Shown: in pieces, positions 46,901 through 58,048 of the stretch
Layout: each line of letters starts with the position of its first letter
Numbering within the stretch: the stretch's first letter is position 1
Assembly: GCA_034231615.1 (NCBI GenBank)
Contig: CM067306.1
Coordinates: forward strand, 33,872,019-33,936,018
Length of the DNA stretch: 64,000 nucleotides
Reading direction: 5' to 3'
Source: Meghimatium bilineatum
Taxonomy: Eukaryota; Mollusca; Gastropoda; Stylommatophora; Philomycidae
The notes under the pieces: model-generated
Database searches by the model: none
Told to the model about the DNA's origin: nothing
The model's input: only the letters and a program-made list of their open reading frames with translations
Program-made: the position numbers and the translations under genes

Positions 46901-47325
46901 ATTGGGAATCTTCCTTCTAAAGCGACACATTTGACTTTTCCCGTTATTTTCATTAGTATAAAGGGCTCAACAGGTGTAGAGGGTTGACTTCATTATACTG
47001 GGGTTATCGCATATGCACTCCGTTCCTCTCAAAGATGTGGCACTCCACCTGCCGAGAGTAACGGTCATAGCAAGTAACCACATAGATTCAAGCGACAATT
47101 CTGAGATATTCGAAAAGAAATACAACTTCACTTTATAAACAAGAAATCGCGAGCGAGATTCGCACACGCCACCATTTGAGCACAAACCGAACACTTAACC
47201 ACTACTACATGCATATATACCTATTGGACATTTCATTGATCAGTTTGTACATACTTCGTGTCTACAACCAAAGAAAATCACGGGGAAAGACCAATGAGTT
47301 ACGTTAGAAGGTTAATTTCTAATTA
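46901..47325. mobile_element. Fold-back MITE split by a SINE
   Basis: Left arm 46901-46955 (CCTTCTAA, CATTTGACTTTTCCCGT) and right arm 47266-47325 (AAATCACGGGGAAAG, ACGTTAGAAGG) are inverted relatives and match both arms of the compact MITE at 61316-61425. The roughly 300 bp between them hold the SINE at 46970-47210. Confidence 0.75.
46970..47210 (-). mobile_element. tRNA-headed SINE (family SC)
   Basis: Minus strand: A-box-like GTGGTTAAGTGTTC (47189-47202), B-box-like GTGTGCGAATCTCGC about 30 bp on, then a body shared with 10016-10250 ending near AAGTCAACCCTCT. It is not a tRNA gene, since no 3' acceptor stem is seen. Confidence 0.7.
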
Positions 47326-47656
47326 AGCGAACAGATATTATAATTTTGCTGATGATGACGGTTAAAGGCTATACAAGCCACTCCGCATCCTTTTTTTTTG
47401 GGGGGGGGGTGATGTCCGTAAATTATATCAGTTATTTTTGGGCTATTTTTGACACCCTCCACCCTATATAGTCAACAACTGCCTAAAATATATAAATTCC
47501 TCTACATAACCTACAACTTAATTTGGTAGAAACAAGTTTAAATTTCTCTCCCCCCCCCCCAAAAATTACGAAAATAAAAGCACAACATATCGGATAGGAA
47601 CGTTTTAATTAGTGTATACAAATAGCATTGTTGATGTTACACTATTCTATATTCTC
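47326..47656. other. No gene recognised; homopolymer runs
   Basis: A T run then G run at 47391-47409 and a C run near 47551-47560. Confidence 0.5.
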
Positions 47657-47825
47657 TCTCCCATGTCAACAACTGACAAACTCCCCTATTACATGGAAGG
47701 TATCACTAGAATCTCCCACGTCAACAACTGACAAACTCCCCTATTACATGGAAGGTATCACTAGAATCTCCCATGTCAACAACTGACAAACTCCCCTATT
47801 ACATGGAAGGTATCACTAGAACAAA
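47657..47825. repeat. Tandem array, 55-bp unit, 3 copies
   Basis: Near-identical units from 47657, 47712 and 47767, theme CAACAACTGACAAACTCCCC. Confidence 0.97.
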
Positions 47826-47966
47826 TTTAGTACTCAGAAGTTCCGAGTCTAGATGGGGGGACACAATGTTTTTAGAACAAGCATATTATCTTACTCAGTG
47901 AGTTTACAAGAGCAATTGTATGAATGAAATTATGTGTGACTTCCACAGGAGGAAAGCGTCTCTCTA

Positions 47967-48068
47967 TCAGTCAGTCAGTCAGTTCCTCTTTTGCCAAGTT
48001 TAATACATAAGGCAGATGTCATAGTTCTCCATGCCTGTCGGTCAGTTGTTAGAGATTGCAGGTATCTC
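47967..48068 (-). mobile_element. LINE family B, 3' terminal fragment
   Basis: Minus strand reads LQSLTTDRQAWRTMTSAL-like codons, then GGCAAAAGAGGAACTGACTG and ACTG repeats, as at 15210-15300 and 35690-35790. Only about 100 bp remain. Confidence 0.88.
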
Positions 48069-48234
48069 TCTATACAAGCATCTTATCTATAAGGGGCTTA
48101 CTCCTGCATGTGAATTTACCTCAATGGCTAATGCTGACACGTGATCTTCCTCATTTGTTTTGTAATGAACATAATACGAACGTATGTTTCCAGTTAACAG
48201 AACTTGCAGGTTGATATGAAACATCATTGGAAGT

Positions 48235-48400
48235 GATGTCAGGGTGTAGTTTGCGTGGTTTGGACACGTAACGAGACACTACAGAAATTTAACGATTATA
48301 CTACATGGACAAGTTGAGAGTGGAAGGAGAAAAGGTGGAAAAAGAACACCTGCATTTGTTAACATCAAGGAATGCTGTTCCATTTATGAATCGCAAACGG
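48235..48400 (+). mobile_element. LINE family E, C-terminal fragment
   Basis: FAWFGHVTRHYRNLTIILHG and QVESGRRKGGKRTPAFVNIK match the ..W.GHVTRH..L...IL.G...GGRR.G......NIK end. The 12-bp array starts at its 3' side. Confidence 0.8.
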
Positions 48401-48424
48401 TTGATGGGCTATTGGTGTGACTTT

Positions 48425-49085
48425 GCTCGGAATATTATTCAGACTTTTGCTCAGACTTTTGCTCAAAATATTGCTCAGACTTTTGCTCAGAATATTGTTC
48501 AGACTTTTGCTCAGAATATTGTTCAGACATTTGCTCAGACTTTTGCTCAGAATATTGTTCAGACTTTTGCTCAGACTTTTGTTCAAAATATTGCTCAGAC
48601 TTTTGCTGAGAATATTGTTCAGACTTTTCCTCAGACTTTTGCTCAAAATATTGCTCAGACTTTTTCCCAAAATATTGTTCAGACTTTTTCTCAGACTTTT
48701 GCTCAGACTTTTGCTCAGAATATTGTTCAGACTTTTGCTCAGAATATTGTTCAGACTTTTGCTCAGACTTTTGCTCAGAATATTGTTCAGACTTTTGCTC
48801 AGACTTTTGCTCAAAATATTGCTCAGACTTTTGCTGAGAATATTGTTCAGACTTTTCCTCAGACTTTTGCTCAAAATATTGCTCAGACTTTTTCCCAAAA
48901 TTATGTTCAGACTTTTGCTCAGACTTTTGCTCAGACTTTTGCTCAAACTTTTGCTCAAAATATTGCTCAGACTTTTGCTCAGACTTTTGCTCAGACTTTT
49001 GCTCAGAATATTGTTCAGACTTTTGTTCAGACATTTGCTCAGAATATTGCTCAGACTTTGTTCAGCTTTTGTTCAGAATTTTCCT
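48425..49085. repeat. Tandem array, 12-bp unit, about 55 copies
   Basis: Two main unit types, CAGACTTTTGCT and CAGAATATTGTT. A higher-order copy of 228 bp (19 units) is visible: TTTTGCTGAG occurs at 48601 and 48829 in the same context. Long open frames on both strands (QTFAQNIV, SEQKSEQY and others) result from the in-frame period. Confidence 0.98.
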
Positions 49086-49504
49086 CAAAACGTGTACACG
49101 AGATCGCTGCATAATGAAAATATTACCAGAAAATGCAACGAATCATATTCTATCTTCTGCACATCTCATCAGATTCTTCCATATAATGGATGCTTCGACT
49201 CATATCTAAAAATTATTCATCACTTAATTCTATCTAACTTTTCATTTCTTCTGCACTAGATAACTGCATGACGTCATTGAATACAGAAATCTCTCCACAA
49301 CACCTGGATTAGGTTTCCTCGTATTTTGATGCTAATGAACTCCATGAGAACGCGAGTTTTTCTGTTTATCTTCACTTCCTCCCATGTCTTTGGAACAGTT
49401 TACATGAAATTAGTTATTTTTCATTAAGTTGATTTTATCTCTAGATCTGTTTCTTTTCTTTAGATATTCTCTTTACGCAGCTGTTCTTTACGGCACCACA
49501 TCTC
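49086..49504. other. No recognisable feature
   Basis: Nothing identified. Confidence 0.5.
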
Positions 49505-50245
49505 CAACATACTGTAACACACATTCAATCCACTGCAATATATACTATATCTACAGTACTGTACACCACATCTAAAGCAATACACACCCTATCTACAGTA
49601 CTACACATTACATCTACAGCACCACACGTCCCATCTACAGCACTATATGCCCCATATACAGAGCTATACACCCCATCTACAGCACTATATTTCCCATCTA
49701 CAGCACTATATTTCCCATCTACTGCACTACATTTCCCATCTACAGCACTACATTCCCCATCTACAGCAATACATACCCCACCGCATCTACAGTACTGCAT
49801 AACCCATCGCATCTACAGCACTAATTGCCCCATCGCATCTACAGCACTACACGCCCCATCGCATCTACAGCACTAATTGCCCCATCGCATCTACAGCACT
49901 AATTGCCCCATCGCATCTACAGCACTAATTGCCCCATTGCATCTACAGCACTACACGCCCCATCTAAAGCAATACACGCCCCTTCTATAGCACTTCACGA
50001 CCATCTACAACACTATACACCTCATCTACAGCACTACACGCCCCATCTACAGCAGTATACACCTCATCTACAGCACTACACGCCCCATCTACAGCAGTAT
50101 ACACCTCATCTACAGCACTACACGCCCCATCTATATATATATATACATCCCATCTACAACACTATAAACCCCATCTACAGATATACACACGCATCTACAG
50201 CACTATACGCCCCATCTACAAGAATACACATCCAATCTAAAGTAA
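49505..50245. repeat. Tandem array, ~21-bp unit with 26-bp variant, about 33 copies
   Basis: Theme CCCCATCTACAGCACTACAC; 49785-49945 uses a longer variant with CCCCATCGCATCTACAGCAC. Edges are more diverged than the centre. Confidence 0.96.
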
Positions 50246-50369
50246 TACATGTGCTCTCCACGGCAAAACATCACCTCCACGTCACTATATATTCTAATAT
50301 ATTTATTTAAATCATCTCTCTTCAATTATATATTTTGTTTAATCATTACAATGTTACAATCCTTTCCCT

Positions 50370-50965
50370 CAATGTGTACTAAATCTACATGTCCTTAACT
50401 GCACTGCACACAACATCTACATGTACTTCAATGCTTATTATATCCATCTTTCTGTTAATGACCACTACATCTACCTTTCCTTCAATGTCCACTACATCTA
50501 CCTTTCCTTCAATGTCCACTACATCTACCTTTCCTTCAATGTCCACTACATCTATCTTTCCTTCAATGGCCACTATATCTATCTACCTTTCCTTCAATGT
50601 CCACTACATCTACCTTTCCTTCAATGTCTACTACATCTACCTTTCCTTCAATGTCTACTACATCTACCTTTCCTTCAATGTCTACTACATCTACCTTTCC
50701 TTCAATGTCTACTACATCTACCTTTCCTTCAATGTCTACTACATCTACCTTTCCTTCAATGTCCACTACATCTACCTTTCCTTCAATGTCCACTACATCT
50801 ACCTTTCCTTCAATGTCCACTACATCTATCTTTCCTTCAATGGCCACTATATCTATCTACCTTTCCTTCAATGTCCACTACATCTACCTTTCCTTCAATG
50901 TCTACTACATCTACCTTTCCTTCAATGTCTACTACATCTACCTTTCCTTCAATGACCACTATAAA
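50370..50965. repeat. Tandem array, 27-bp unit, about 21 copies
   Basis: Theme CTACCTTTCCTTCAATGTCC. A 4-bp expansion next to TTCAATGGCC occurs at 50568 and 50842, 274 bp apart, showing a higher-order duplication of ten units. Frames read as 9-residue repeats (STTSTFPSM; minus strand VDVVDIEGK). Confidence 0.98.
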
Positions 50966-50989
50966 TACCACTGAATGACCACTGAATAC

Positions 50990-51405
50990 CAAACGATATG
51001 TCGCTGAAATTGTTCCTCCTCACGTCCTACCAATTTTGGCTACAAGGGTCGATTTTTCAGCAGAATAACATGACACATGCTATCTCACACATGTTATCTC
51101 ACACATGTTATCTCATACATGTTATCGACCTCATGTGACACAATGCACCACCCAGTTCCTCACTGACAACAGCGTCCATATCATTCCATGTCACCAGACA
51201 TAAACCCCATAGAACACTTATGGGAATGGTCTCGACAGACGAATCCGTGACTCCACCTAATCTTCTACAATTATCTCTTGCACTGCGGGGAGAGTGAGCA
51301 ACCATCCCACAACAACAGATCCATCGGCTAGTCGGATCCATGTCACTGAAATGTCGTTCTCTGATAGAGCCCTGAGGTTGTCATACACCTTACGAAAATG
51401 AAGTC
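50990..51405 (+). pseudogene. Tc1/mariner-like transposase, C-terminal half, decayed
   Basis: Plus-strand blocks in family order: RYVAEIVPPHVLPILATRVD, FQQNNMTHA (family FQQDNA.PH, so the DDE second Asp is replaced), a short minisatellite, RPHVTQCTTQFLTDNSVHII, SPDINPIEHLWEW (third catalytic region, here E..D context kept as NPIEH), LDRRIR, PPNLLQLSLALRGE, then a TGA where Trp is expected, ATIPQQQIHRLVGSMSLK. Frameshifts at three places. No terminal inverted repeats seen; the left part is replaced by the 27-bp array. Confidence 0.85.
51070..51126. repeat. 14-bp minisatellite inside the transposase remnant
   Basis: About four copies of ATCTCACACATGTT-type units placed between the FQQNN and RPH codons, which are adjacent in intact relatives. 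Confidence 0.85.
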
Positions 51406-51934
51406 CTCAGTCGCAAAGAAGAAAAGTCCAAACCAAATTTAATGAACATCATTTCATTGTTAAAATCTGAAAAGTTCCCCATGCCAAGGTTGTAACATTA
51501 ATTACGTAAAATAAAATGTTGGTACACGTTTGAAATGTGGTATTCATTAGCACCGCAGTAATGTTGAAATTTTTTTTATAACACGGATAGTAGCTACCCG
51601 AGAAAGGATATTGACGATATTCGATATTGCGACTGTTATTAAGTGAGATTGTGCTAGACTGAGTGAGCAATTTCCTTGAAGTCATTCAACAGTTCGCTTC
51701 TCTGAAGGTCAAATTTGTAAAGTACACATTTAAAAAAAAATAGCAATGGAAAGTTCTAATTTGTGGAATTTTATGTGTAATGTTTATATAACTACTAATT
51801 TGGATAAGTGTGTCTTGGTACGAAGAAATTATGTTATGGAATAAAAGAAAATATTAATATTACGGTACATTAGGGAAAATCTAATATAATGTGCGTGATA
51901 GTTAAAGAAGAAGGTATGTTAGGGGAATCATGGA
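51406..51934. other. No recognisable feature
   Basis: AT-rich; nothing identified. Confidence 0.5.
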
Positions 51935-52365
51935 TATAAAGAATTATAATACGGAAGTAGGTACGCTATGGGAATAATTGATAAATGAATCATAGTACGG
52001 AAGTAGGTCCGCTATGGGAATCAGTGATACATAAATCATAGTACGGAAGTAGGTCCGCTATGGGAATCATGGATATATGAATCATAGTACGGAAGTAGGT
52101 CCGCTATAGGAATCATGGATATATATGAATTATAGTACGGAAGTAGGTCCGCTATGGGAATCATGGATATATGAATCATAGTACGGGAGTAGGTCCGCTA
52201 TGGGAATCATGGATATATGAATTATATAACGTAAGTAGATCCGCTATGAGAATCATGGATATATGAATCATAGTACGGAAGTAGGTCCGCTATGGGAATC
52301 ATGGATATATGAATTATATAACGTAAGTAGATTCGCTATGGGAATCATGGATATATGTGTGTGTG
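51935..52365. repeat. Tandem array, ~46-bp unit, about 9 copies
   Basis: Theme AGTACGGAAGTAGGTCCGCT plus ATGGGAATCATGGATATA. Two units share an alternative version with AACGTAAGTAGAT. Confidence 0.96.
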
Positions 52366-53065
52366 TGATAAATAGTATTTTCATAGAACACAAATATTGT
52401 GGTAGTTTTACGCTGACGAACAGAGTATAGGACTATGTGTTATGTATACGGACATATACAACTGCAATATGGAAGACATTTTCAACTCTTCAGCCGTAAG
52501 GTCTTTATCAAGAATATACAAAACAAGGAACAATCAATAAAAACAGTAAAAATGACAATGGTACTATCACAAAGATACTAGATCGCAGACATTTAGCAGT
52601 GGCATGGTGAAAATGACATACGTATACACACGTAGTGATGGAAACGGATTTTGTTGAAAAGGGAATCGGGAAATGAGAACGGAATGATAAAAATACTATC
52701 ACTGAAAGTAATATGGACAGCAAAAAAAAACGAGGACTACACCAACCAAAATTTAAACCAATGAATGGTCGCAAAAATGTCCAGCATACCTAAAACTATA
52801 ACCTCCGCTGTGATATTGTCAGCAAAAACACATCTCTGGATTTCTGAAAGAGAATCTAGTATTTTATCTCTAACTTAACTAGAATGACTGCCTTCCAGGA
52901 CAAAACCTGCATACATAAACCACGACCAATCATCAAATCAGACCTAACAGCAGAATATAAAAAAACAACAGAATCAGCCTTCTTATATTGTTTTTTCAAT
53001 TATTTCACTGAATTTCTTTGGACAGCATTAACATGTGATACAATGTACATCAAATAGTGACCAAA
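52366..53065. other. No gene recognised
   Basis: Unidentified sequence; the minus-strand frame 52508-52774 shows no domain. Confidence 0.5.
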
Positions 53066-53069
53066 GATA

Positions 53070-53515
53070 TTGTTCTATGGGAAGCTGTTCAATGGTAAAC
53101 ATACATGCTGGGGGAAGACAAAGCGTTACAAGGATTACGTAAAGAACTCCCGTAAACACTGTAGCATTGATCCAAACCTATGGGAGAGTAAAACTTTTGA
53201 TCGCTCAGCTTGGCACACTCTGATCATTGATGGCATCACAAAATTTGACCAAGAACACGGCGGGTACCAGAGACAGAAATAGAAGGAAAGTTCTGAAAAC
53301 GTTTTTTACTTGGAACCCTGTGCACGCACTGCAACATATATTTTAGGGCACGAATCGGACTCCTCGGGCACCTGCGAACGCACAAACCTAAACTTAAATA
53401 GACAACCACTAATACTTTTTAAATTAAATCATTTTTGTTGTATATGTTTATTTTGTTTTTCAAGTCATGCTCATCTTCGCTTGCGAAGGAGGTACAACAT
53501 CATCAAATAGTGACC
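53070..53515 (+). mobile_element. LINE family F, C-terminus with C2H2 zinc finger
   Basis: 53079-53280 gives LFNGKHTCWGKTKRYKDYVK, SIDPNLWESKTFDRSAWHTL, IIDGITKFDQEHG. After a frameshift, 53315-53388 gives CTHCNIYFRARIGLLGH then LRTH, a complete C-x2-C-x12-H-x3-H finger. This arrangement is known from the ends of a widespread LINE reverse transcriptase. The 3' end (TTCGCTTGCGAAGGAGGTAC, then CATCATCA) resembles the family A end. Confidence 0.9.
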
Positions 53516-53861
53516 AACGAACAGAACGGCAATAATAGAAATATAAGTCATCACCTATAAAGGCTGATTAACTGATTCTAATTAGGCCTGATTTGGCGAT
53601 TGGTGACGCATAAAAAAAAATACAACCAAAACTTAGAGACAACCATATAGGAACTCAAGCAATGGCCAATTAAGAAGAAAAAGCATAGTAAATAACAACA
53701 TAATTAGCCTTCTTGCTTGATGTTTTTAATTATTGATGTGATTTTCGTGTCCCTATTTATATCATTTGTGCCGCCCCCTGTGTCGTCTGTCAAGGCCGAT
53801 CAATGAAATGCAAGGAAAATTAGAACGTATGACCCAGAAGGCTTGAATGAATTATGTTGCC
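53516..53861. other. No recognisable feature
   Basis: Nothing identified. Confidence 0.5.
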
Positions 53862-54020
53862 CACCAGAGACGGATGTGTCAGGCCACTGACGCAAATAAA
53901 ACGATCATACAGCGCATTTCCATTTTCTGGACTACATCCTGCTGGAAATCTAATAGGAACATGGTCCTTCTACAACAGAGACCCAGCGGGAGTTTGAGAA
54001 TTAACGCTCAGAAATAATAG
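53862..54020 (+). mobile_element. S1 retroposon
   Basis: Begins AGAGACGGATGTGTCAGGCC, contains CGCATTTCCATTTTCTGGAC and ends GAGAATTAACGCTCAGAAAT. The GAA tail is degraded and no clear flanking duplication was found. Confidence 0.88.
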
Positions 54021-54187
54021 TTCTGTTGGTAACGGCGAAAGTCATGTCATAAGCCCTCACTGACACAACCACGGCTTTGACCCAAACTTATAGGAATCCG
54101 TGTAACGCCTAGGTTAATCAACTGGAAAAGATATACTCTTGTCAAAAAGGCTACAGGCTGGCGTGAACTAAATGCTCACAATAAAAA

Positions 54188-55290
54188 CGAGAGTATTGCA
54201 TACTTATCATGTGACAAGAACTACCAGTTCACAGATAAAGGTGTTATTTCATGATTATCATCATTTGACAAGAACTACCAGTTCACAGATAAAGGTGTTA
54301 TTTCATGAATATCATCATGTGACATGAACTACCAGTTCACAGATAAAGGTGTTATTTCATGATTATCATCATGTATCGAGAACTACCAGTTCACAGATAA
54401 AGGTGTTATTTCATGATTTTCATCATGTATGGAGAACTACCAGTTCACAGATAAAGGTGTTATTTCATGATTATCATCATGTATCGAGAACTACCAGTTC
54501 ACAGATAAAGGTGTTATTTCATGATTATCATCATGTATCGTGAACTACCAGTTCACAGATAAAGGTGTTATTTCATGATTATCATCATGTGACATGAACT
54601 ACCTGTTCACAGATAAAGGTGTTATTTCATGATTATCATCATGTGACATGAACTACCAGTTCACAGATAAAGGTGTTATTTCATGAATATCATCATGTGA
54701 CATGAACTACCAGTTCACAGATAAAGGTGTTATTTCATGATTATCATCATGTATCGAGAACTACCAGTTCACAGATAAAGGTGTTATTTCATGATTTTCA
54801 TCATGTATGGAGAACTACCAGTTCACAGATAAAGGTGTTATTTCATGATTATCATCATGTATCGAGAACTACCAGTTCACAGATAAAGGTGTTATTTCAT
54901 GATTTTCATCATGTATGGAGAACTACCAGTTCACAGATAAAGGTGTTATTTCATGATTATCATCATGTATCGAGAACTACCAGTTCACAGATAAAGGTGT
55001 TATTTCATGATTATCATCATGTATCGTGAACTACCAGTTCACAGATAAAGGTGTTATTTCATGATTATCATCTTGTGACATGAACTACCTGTTCACAGAT
55101 AAAGGTGTTATTTCATGATTATCATCATGTATCGAGAACTACTAGTTCACAGATAAAGACATTATTTCGTTATGATCATTATGTGTCAAAAACTACTTGC
55201 TCACAGCTAACGTGATTATTTCATTATCACCATGTGTCCAGAGCCACCTGCTCACAGCTAAAGTGATTATTTCATCATCATCATGTGCCA
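54188..55290. repeat. Tandem array, 54-bp unit, about 18 copies plus degenerate right edge
   Basis: Theme GAACTACCAGTTCACAGATA plus AAGGTGTTATTTCATGATTA. Each unit has the hairpin GAACT-ACC-AGTTC. A higher-order period of 378 bp (seven units) is marked by TCATGAATATC at 54303 and 54681. Units beyond 55150 are diverged. Confidence 0.98.
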
Positions 55291-55590
55291 AGCACAACCT
55301 TCATGTAAAATATCTCGAGATTAAAAATTACTCAGAATTCTACTTCGAATTAGAAGACTGCCCTGCTCACTGCATTGCACATTGCACATTGCACATAGCA
55401 ACTGTCAAGTTGCCTCAAACCAGAGAAGGGCAACCTTTTTTTTAAAATCAGTGTGCTAGATTCATTGTTTTCTCGAGTTGTATGGGACCAAAATAATTAT
55501 TTTAACCTGTGGAGATTTAATTTAAGTAATCTTTTCTGAGATCTAAAACCGAGCGTATAATAATTTCAAATCAACATATAGTGATAGATC

Positions 55591-55660
55591 TATTGTGTGC
55601 TCAAGCATCCAATGTGGTACACCTACGGCCCTGAAGGGTTACGGGTTTATTGATTGTAGG
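55591..55660 (+). mobile_element. LINE family E, last ~20 codons
   Basis: AATGTGGTACACCTACGGCC and CTGAAGGGTTACGGGTTTAT (GTPTALKGYGF) correspond to the ends at 12540-12588 and 39730-39765. Confidence 0.65.
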
Positions 55661-55854
55661 ACTGGAATAACATAGTTTGGCAGGACTGATGTGGCACGCG
55701 GGCCGAATGTTGAATCTCGTTCACTAAACATTTATCTGTAGAATGAAAATTCTAGTTTCCCCTCACGTATAGTGTCAGGGTTGAAATTAGAGCACTACCA
55801 CGTGCCACCTGGCGTGGAGAATAACAGATATAATTCCGTTCTCACTCTGTGTTT
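55661..55854. other. Short unidentified spacer
   Basis: The segment between the LINE E stub and the trinucleotide tract holds nothing I recognise. The frame at 55772-56389 is mostly the tract. Confidence 0.5.
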
Positions 55855-56290
55855 GATCATCATCATGGTTATCACCACATCCATCACCATCACCACTACC
55901 ATCACTATCACATCATCATCATCATCATCATCATCACCATCACCATCATCATCATCATCATGGTTATCACCACATTCATCACCACTACTATCACCATCAC
56001 CACTACCATCACTATCACATCATCATCATGGTTATCACCACATCCATCACCACTACTATCACCATCACCACTACCATCACTATCACATCATCATCATCAA
56101 CATCATCACAGTAACCATCATCGCCACAGTCACCACCATCACCATCATCATCACCACTAATATCAACATCATCATCACCACCACTATCATCCTCACAACC
56201 ACCACAACCATATCCACCACTTCCACCACGACCACTGTCATCATCCCCGATATAACCATCATCACCACAACCACCACTACCATCCTCATT
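55855..56290. repeat. (CAT/CAC)n trinucleotide array
   Basis: Pyrimidine/A-rich CAT and CAC repeats with a recurring ATGGTTATCACCACATCCAT segment (55866, 55962, 56029), indicating larger duplicated blocks. Confidence 0.96.
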
Positions 56291-56789
56291 GCACGTCTGA
56301 TACTTTATTTTGTTTTTCTTATATCTTATCTAGTAATTGTGTACTGTTGTCCCCGCTATTCTAAACGACGCCCTCTAAAAACTGACTAACGACACACCCT
56401 CAAATTCCTCAAGGAATGCTTTCACACCGTACCCTTGTTTATCAAAGATTACTGATGTCATGTACACAAAAAGTCTCCAAGAAGTAAACACAAAACTAAG
56501 GAATTAATGACAATAGTTAACGTAACCCTGTTTACGGGGAGTCTGTAGTCACTCTCAGCGTATAACAATAGTCAAATAACACGGTTTATGAAAGCGCAGT
56601 CGCTTTTACATATAACAATACCAATTCATTTTTCAGGCTTGATTCTCAAACTCCTGATGGGGCTATATTATAGCAGGTCAAAGTCTTTATTTGCCAATGG
56701 CTAATTGTCTTATAATTCCAAGTGTAGTTTAATTAAGCAAGCAAATGTTTACTCAATGCAAATGTTGCTGGGCGGTGGTAGTGGAGGGG
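56291..56789. other. Spacer between complementary arrays
   Basis: Unique-looking sequence between a CAT/CAC-rich array and a GTG/ATG-rich array; no gene recognised. Confidence 0.5.
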
Positions 56790-57960
56790 GGGTATGACGG
56801 CGGCGATGATGCTCGTGGTGATGATGATAGTGGTGTGATGGTGGTGACGGTGATGATGATGGTGGTAGGTGATACTAATAGTGGTGGTGATGATGGTGGT
56901 GGTAGGTGATACTAATAGTGGTGGTAATGATGGTGGTAGGTGATACTAATAGTGGTGGTGATAATGATGGTGGTAGGTGATACTAATAGTGGTGGTGATA
57001 ATGATGGTGGTAGGTGATACTAATAGTGGTGGTGATAATGATGGTGGTAGGTGATACTAATAGTGTTGGTGATGATGATGGTGGTAGGTGATACTAATAG
57101 TGGTGGTGATAATGATGGTGGTAGGTGATAATAATAGTGTTGGTGATGATGATGGTGGTAGCTGATACTAATAATGTTGGTGATAATGATGGTGGTAGGT
57201 GATACTAATAGTGGTGGTGATAATGATGGTGGTAGGTGATACTAATAGTGGTGGTGATAATGATGGTGGTAGGTGATAATAATAGTGTTGGTGATGATGA
57301 TGGTGGTAGGTGATACTAATAATGTTGGTGATAATGATGGTGGTAGGTGATATTAATAGTGGTGGTGATAATGATGGTGGTAGGTGATACTAATAGTGGT
57401 GGTGATAATGATGGTGGTAGGTGATACTAATAGTGTTGGTGATGATGATGGTGGTAGGTGATACTAATAGTGTTGGTGATGATTATGGTGGTAGGTGATA
57501 CTAATAGTGGTGGTGATGATGATGGTGGTGGAAGTGGTGGAAATGACGATGGTAGTGATGGTAGAGGTTATGGTGATGATGATGGTGGTGGTTGGCGGTG
57601 GTAGTAGTAGTGGTGGTGATGATGATGGTAGTGGTGGTAGAGGTTATGGTGATGATGATGGTGGTGGTTGGCGATGGTAGTAGTAGTGGTGTTGATGATG
57701 ATGATGGTGATGATGTTGATGGTGTTGTCCCGATAATGATTGTCATGGGTGATGGTAGTAGTGGTACTGATAATGATAGTGATGGATGATCGTAGAAGTG
57801 GTGATAATTATGATGGTGAATGGTGGTGATGATAATAGTAATGATGGTACGTTATGGTAGTATTGGTGATGATGATTTGGTGGTGATGGTAATGATGACG
57901 GTGATTGTGATGATGGTGATAGTGATGGCAGTAGTGATTGTGATGATGGTGGTGATATTA
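56790..57960. repeat. (GGT/GAT)n array with 37-bp core unit
   Basis: 56855-57510 has period 37 (GGTGGTAGGTGATACTAATA plus GTGGTGGTGAT), about 18 copies. The remainder is irregular GTG/ATG repeats. It is complementary in composition to 55855-56290. Confidence 0.97.
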
Positions 57961-58019
57961 CATTTTCACTAGGATACATTCCAGATGACGGGGATACAAA
58001 TGTCATTATTTTAATTTGT

Positions 58020-58048
58020 CTAAAGGCGCGACACATCCGTCTTTAACA
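58020..58048 (-). mobile_element. S1 retroposon stub
   Basis: Minus strand AAAGACGGATGTGTCGCGCC matches the first 20-25 bp of S1 copies. Too short for certainty. Confidence 0.5.

Noticed and set aside
47148-47205. tRNA gene on the minus strand
   Set aside because: A- and B-box-like motifs are present but no acceptor stem or complete cloverleaf could be drawn; the body matches a dispersed repeat, so it is a SINE head.
48305-49259. Overlapping 190-280-codon frames on both strands as repeat proteins
   Set aside because: All are the same 12-bp array read in phases without stops; there is no non-repeat domain and no start or splice context.
55420-55720. hAT transposon terminus at 55.4 kb
   Set aside because: Only loose similarity (GGGCAACCTTTTT and GCGGGCCGAATG); no inverted repeat or duplication could be defined.
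55772-56389. His/Thr/Ile-rich 205-codon frame
   Set aside because: Translation of a CAT/CAC trinucleotide tract.
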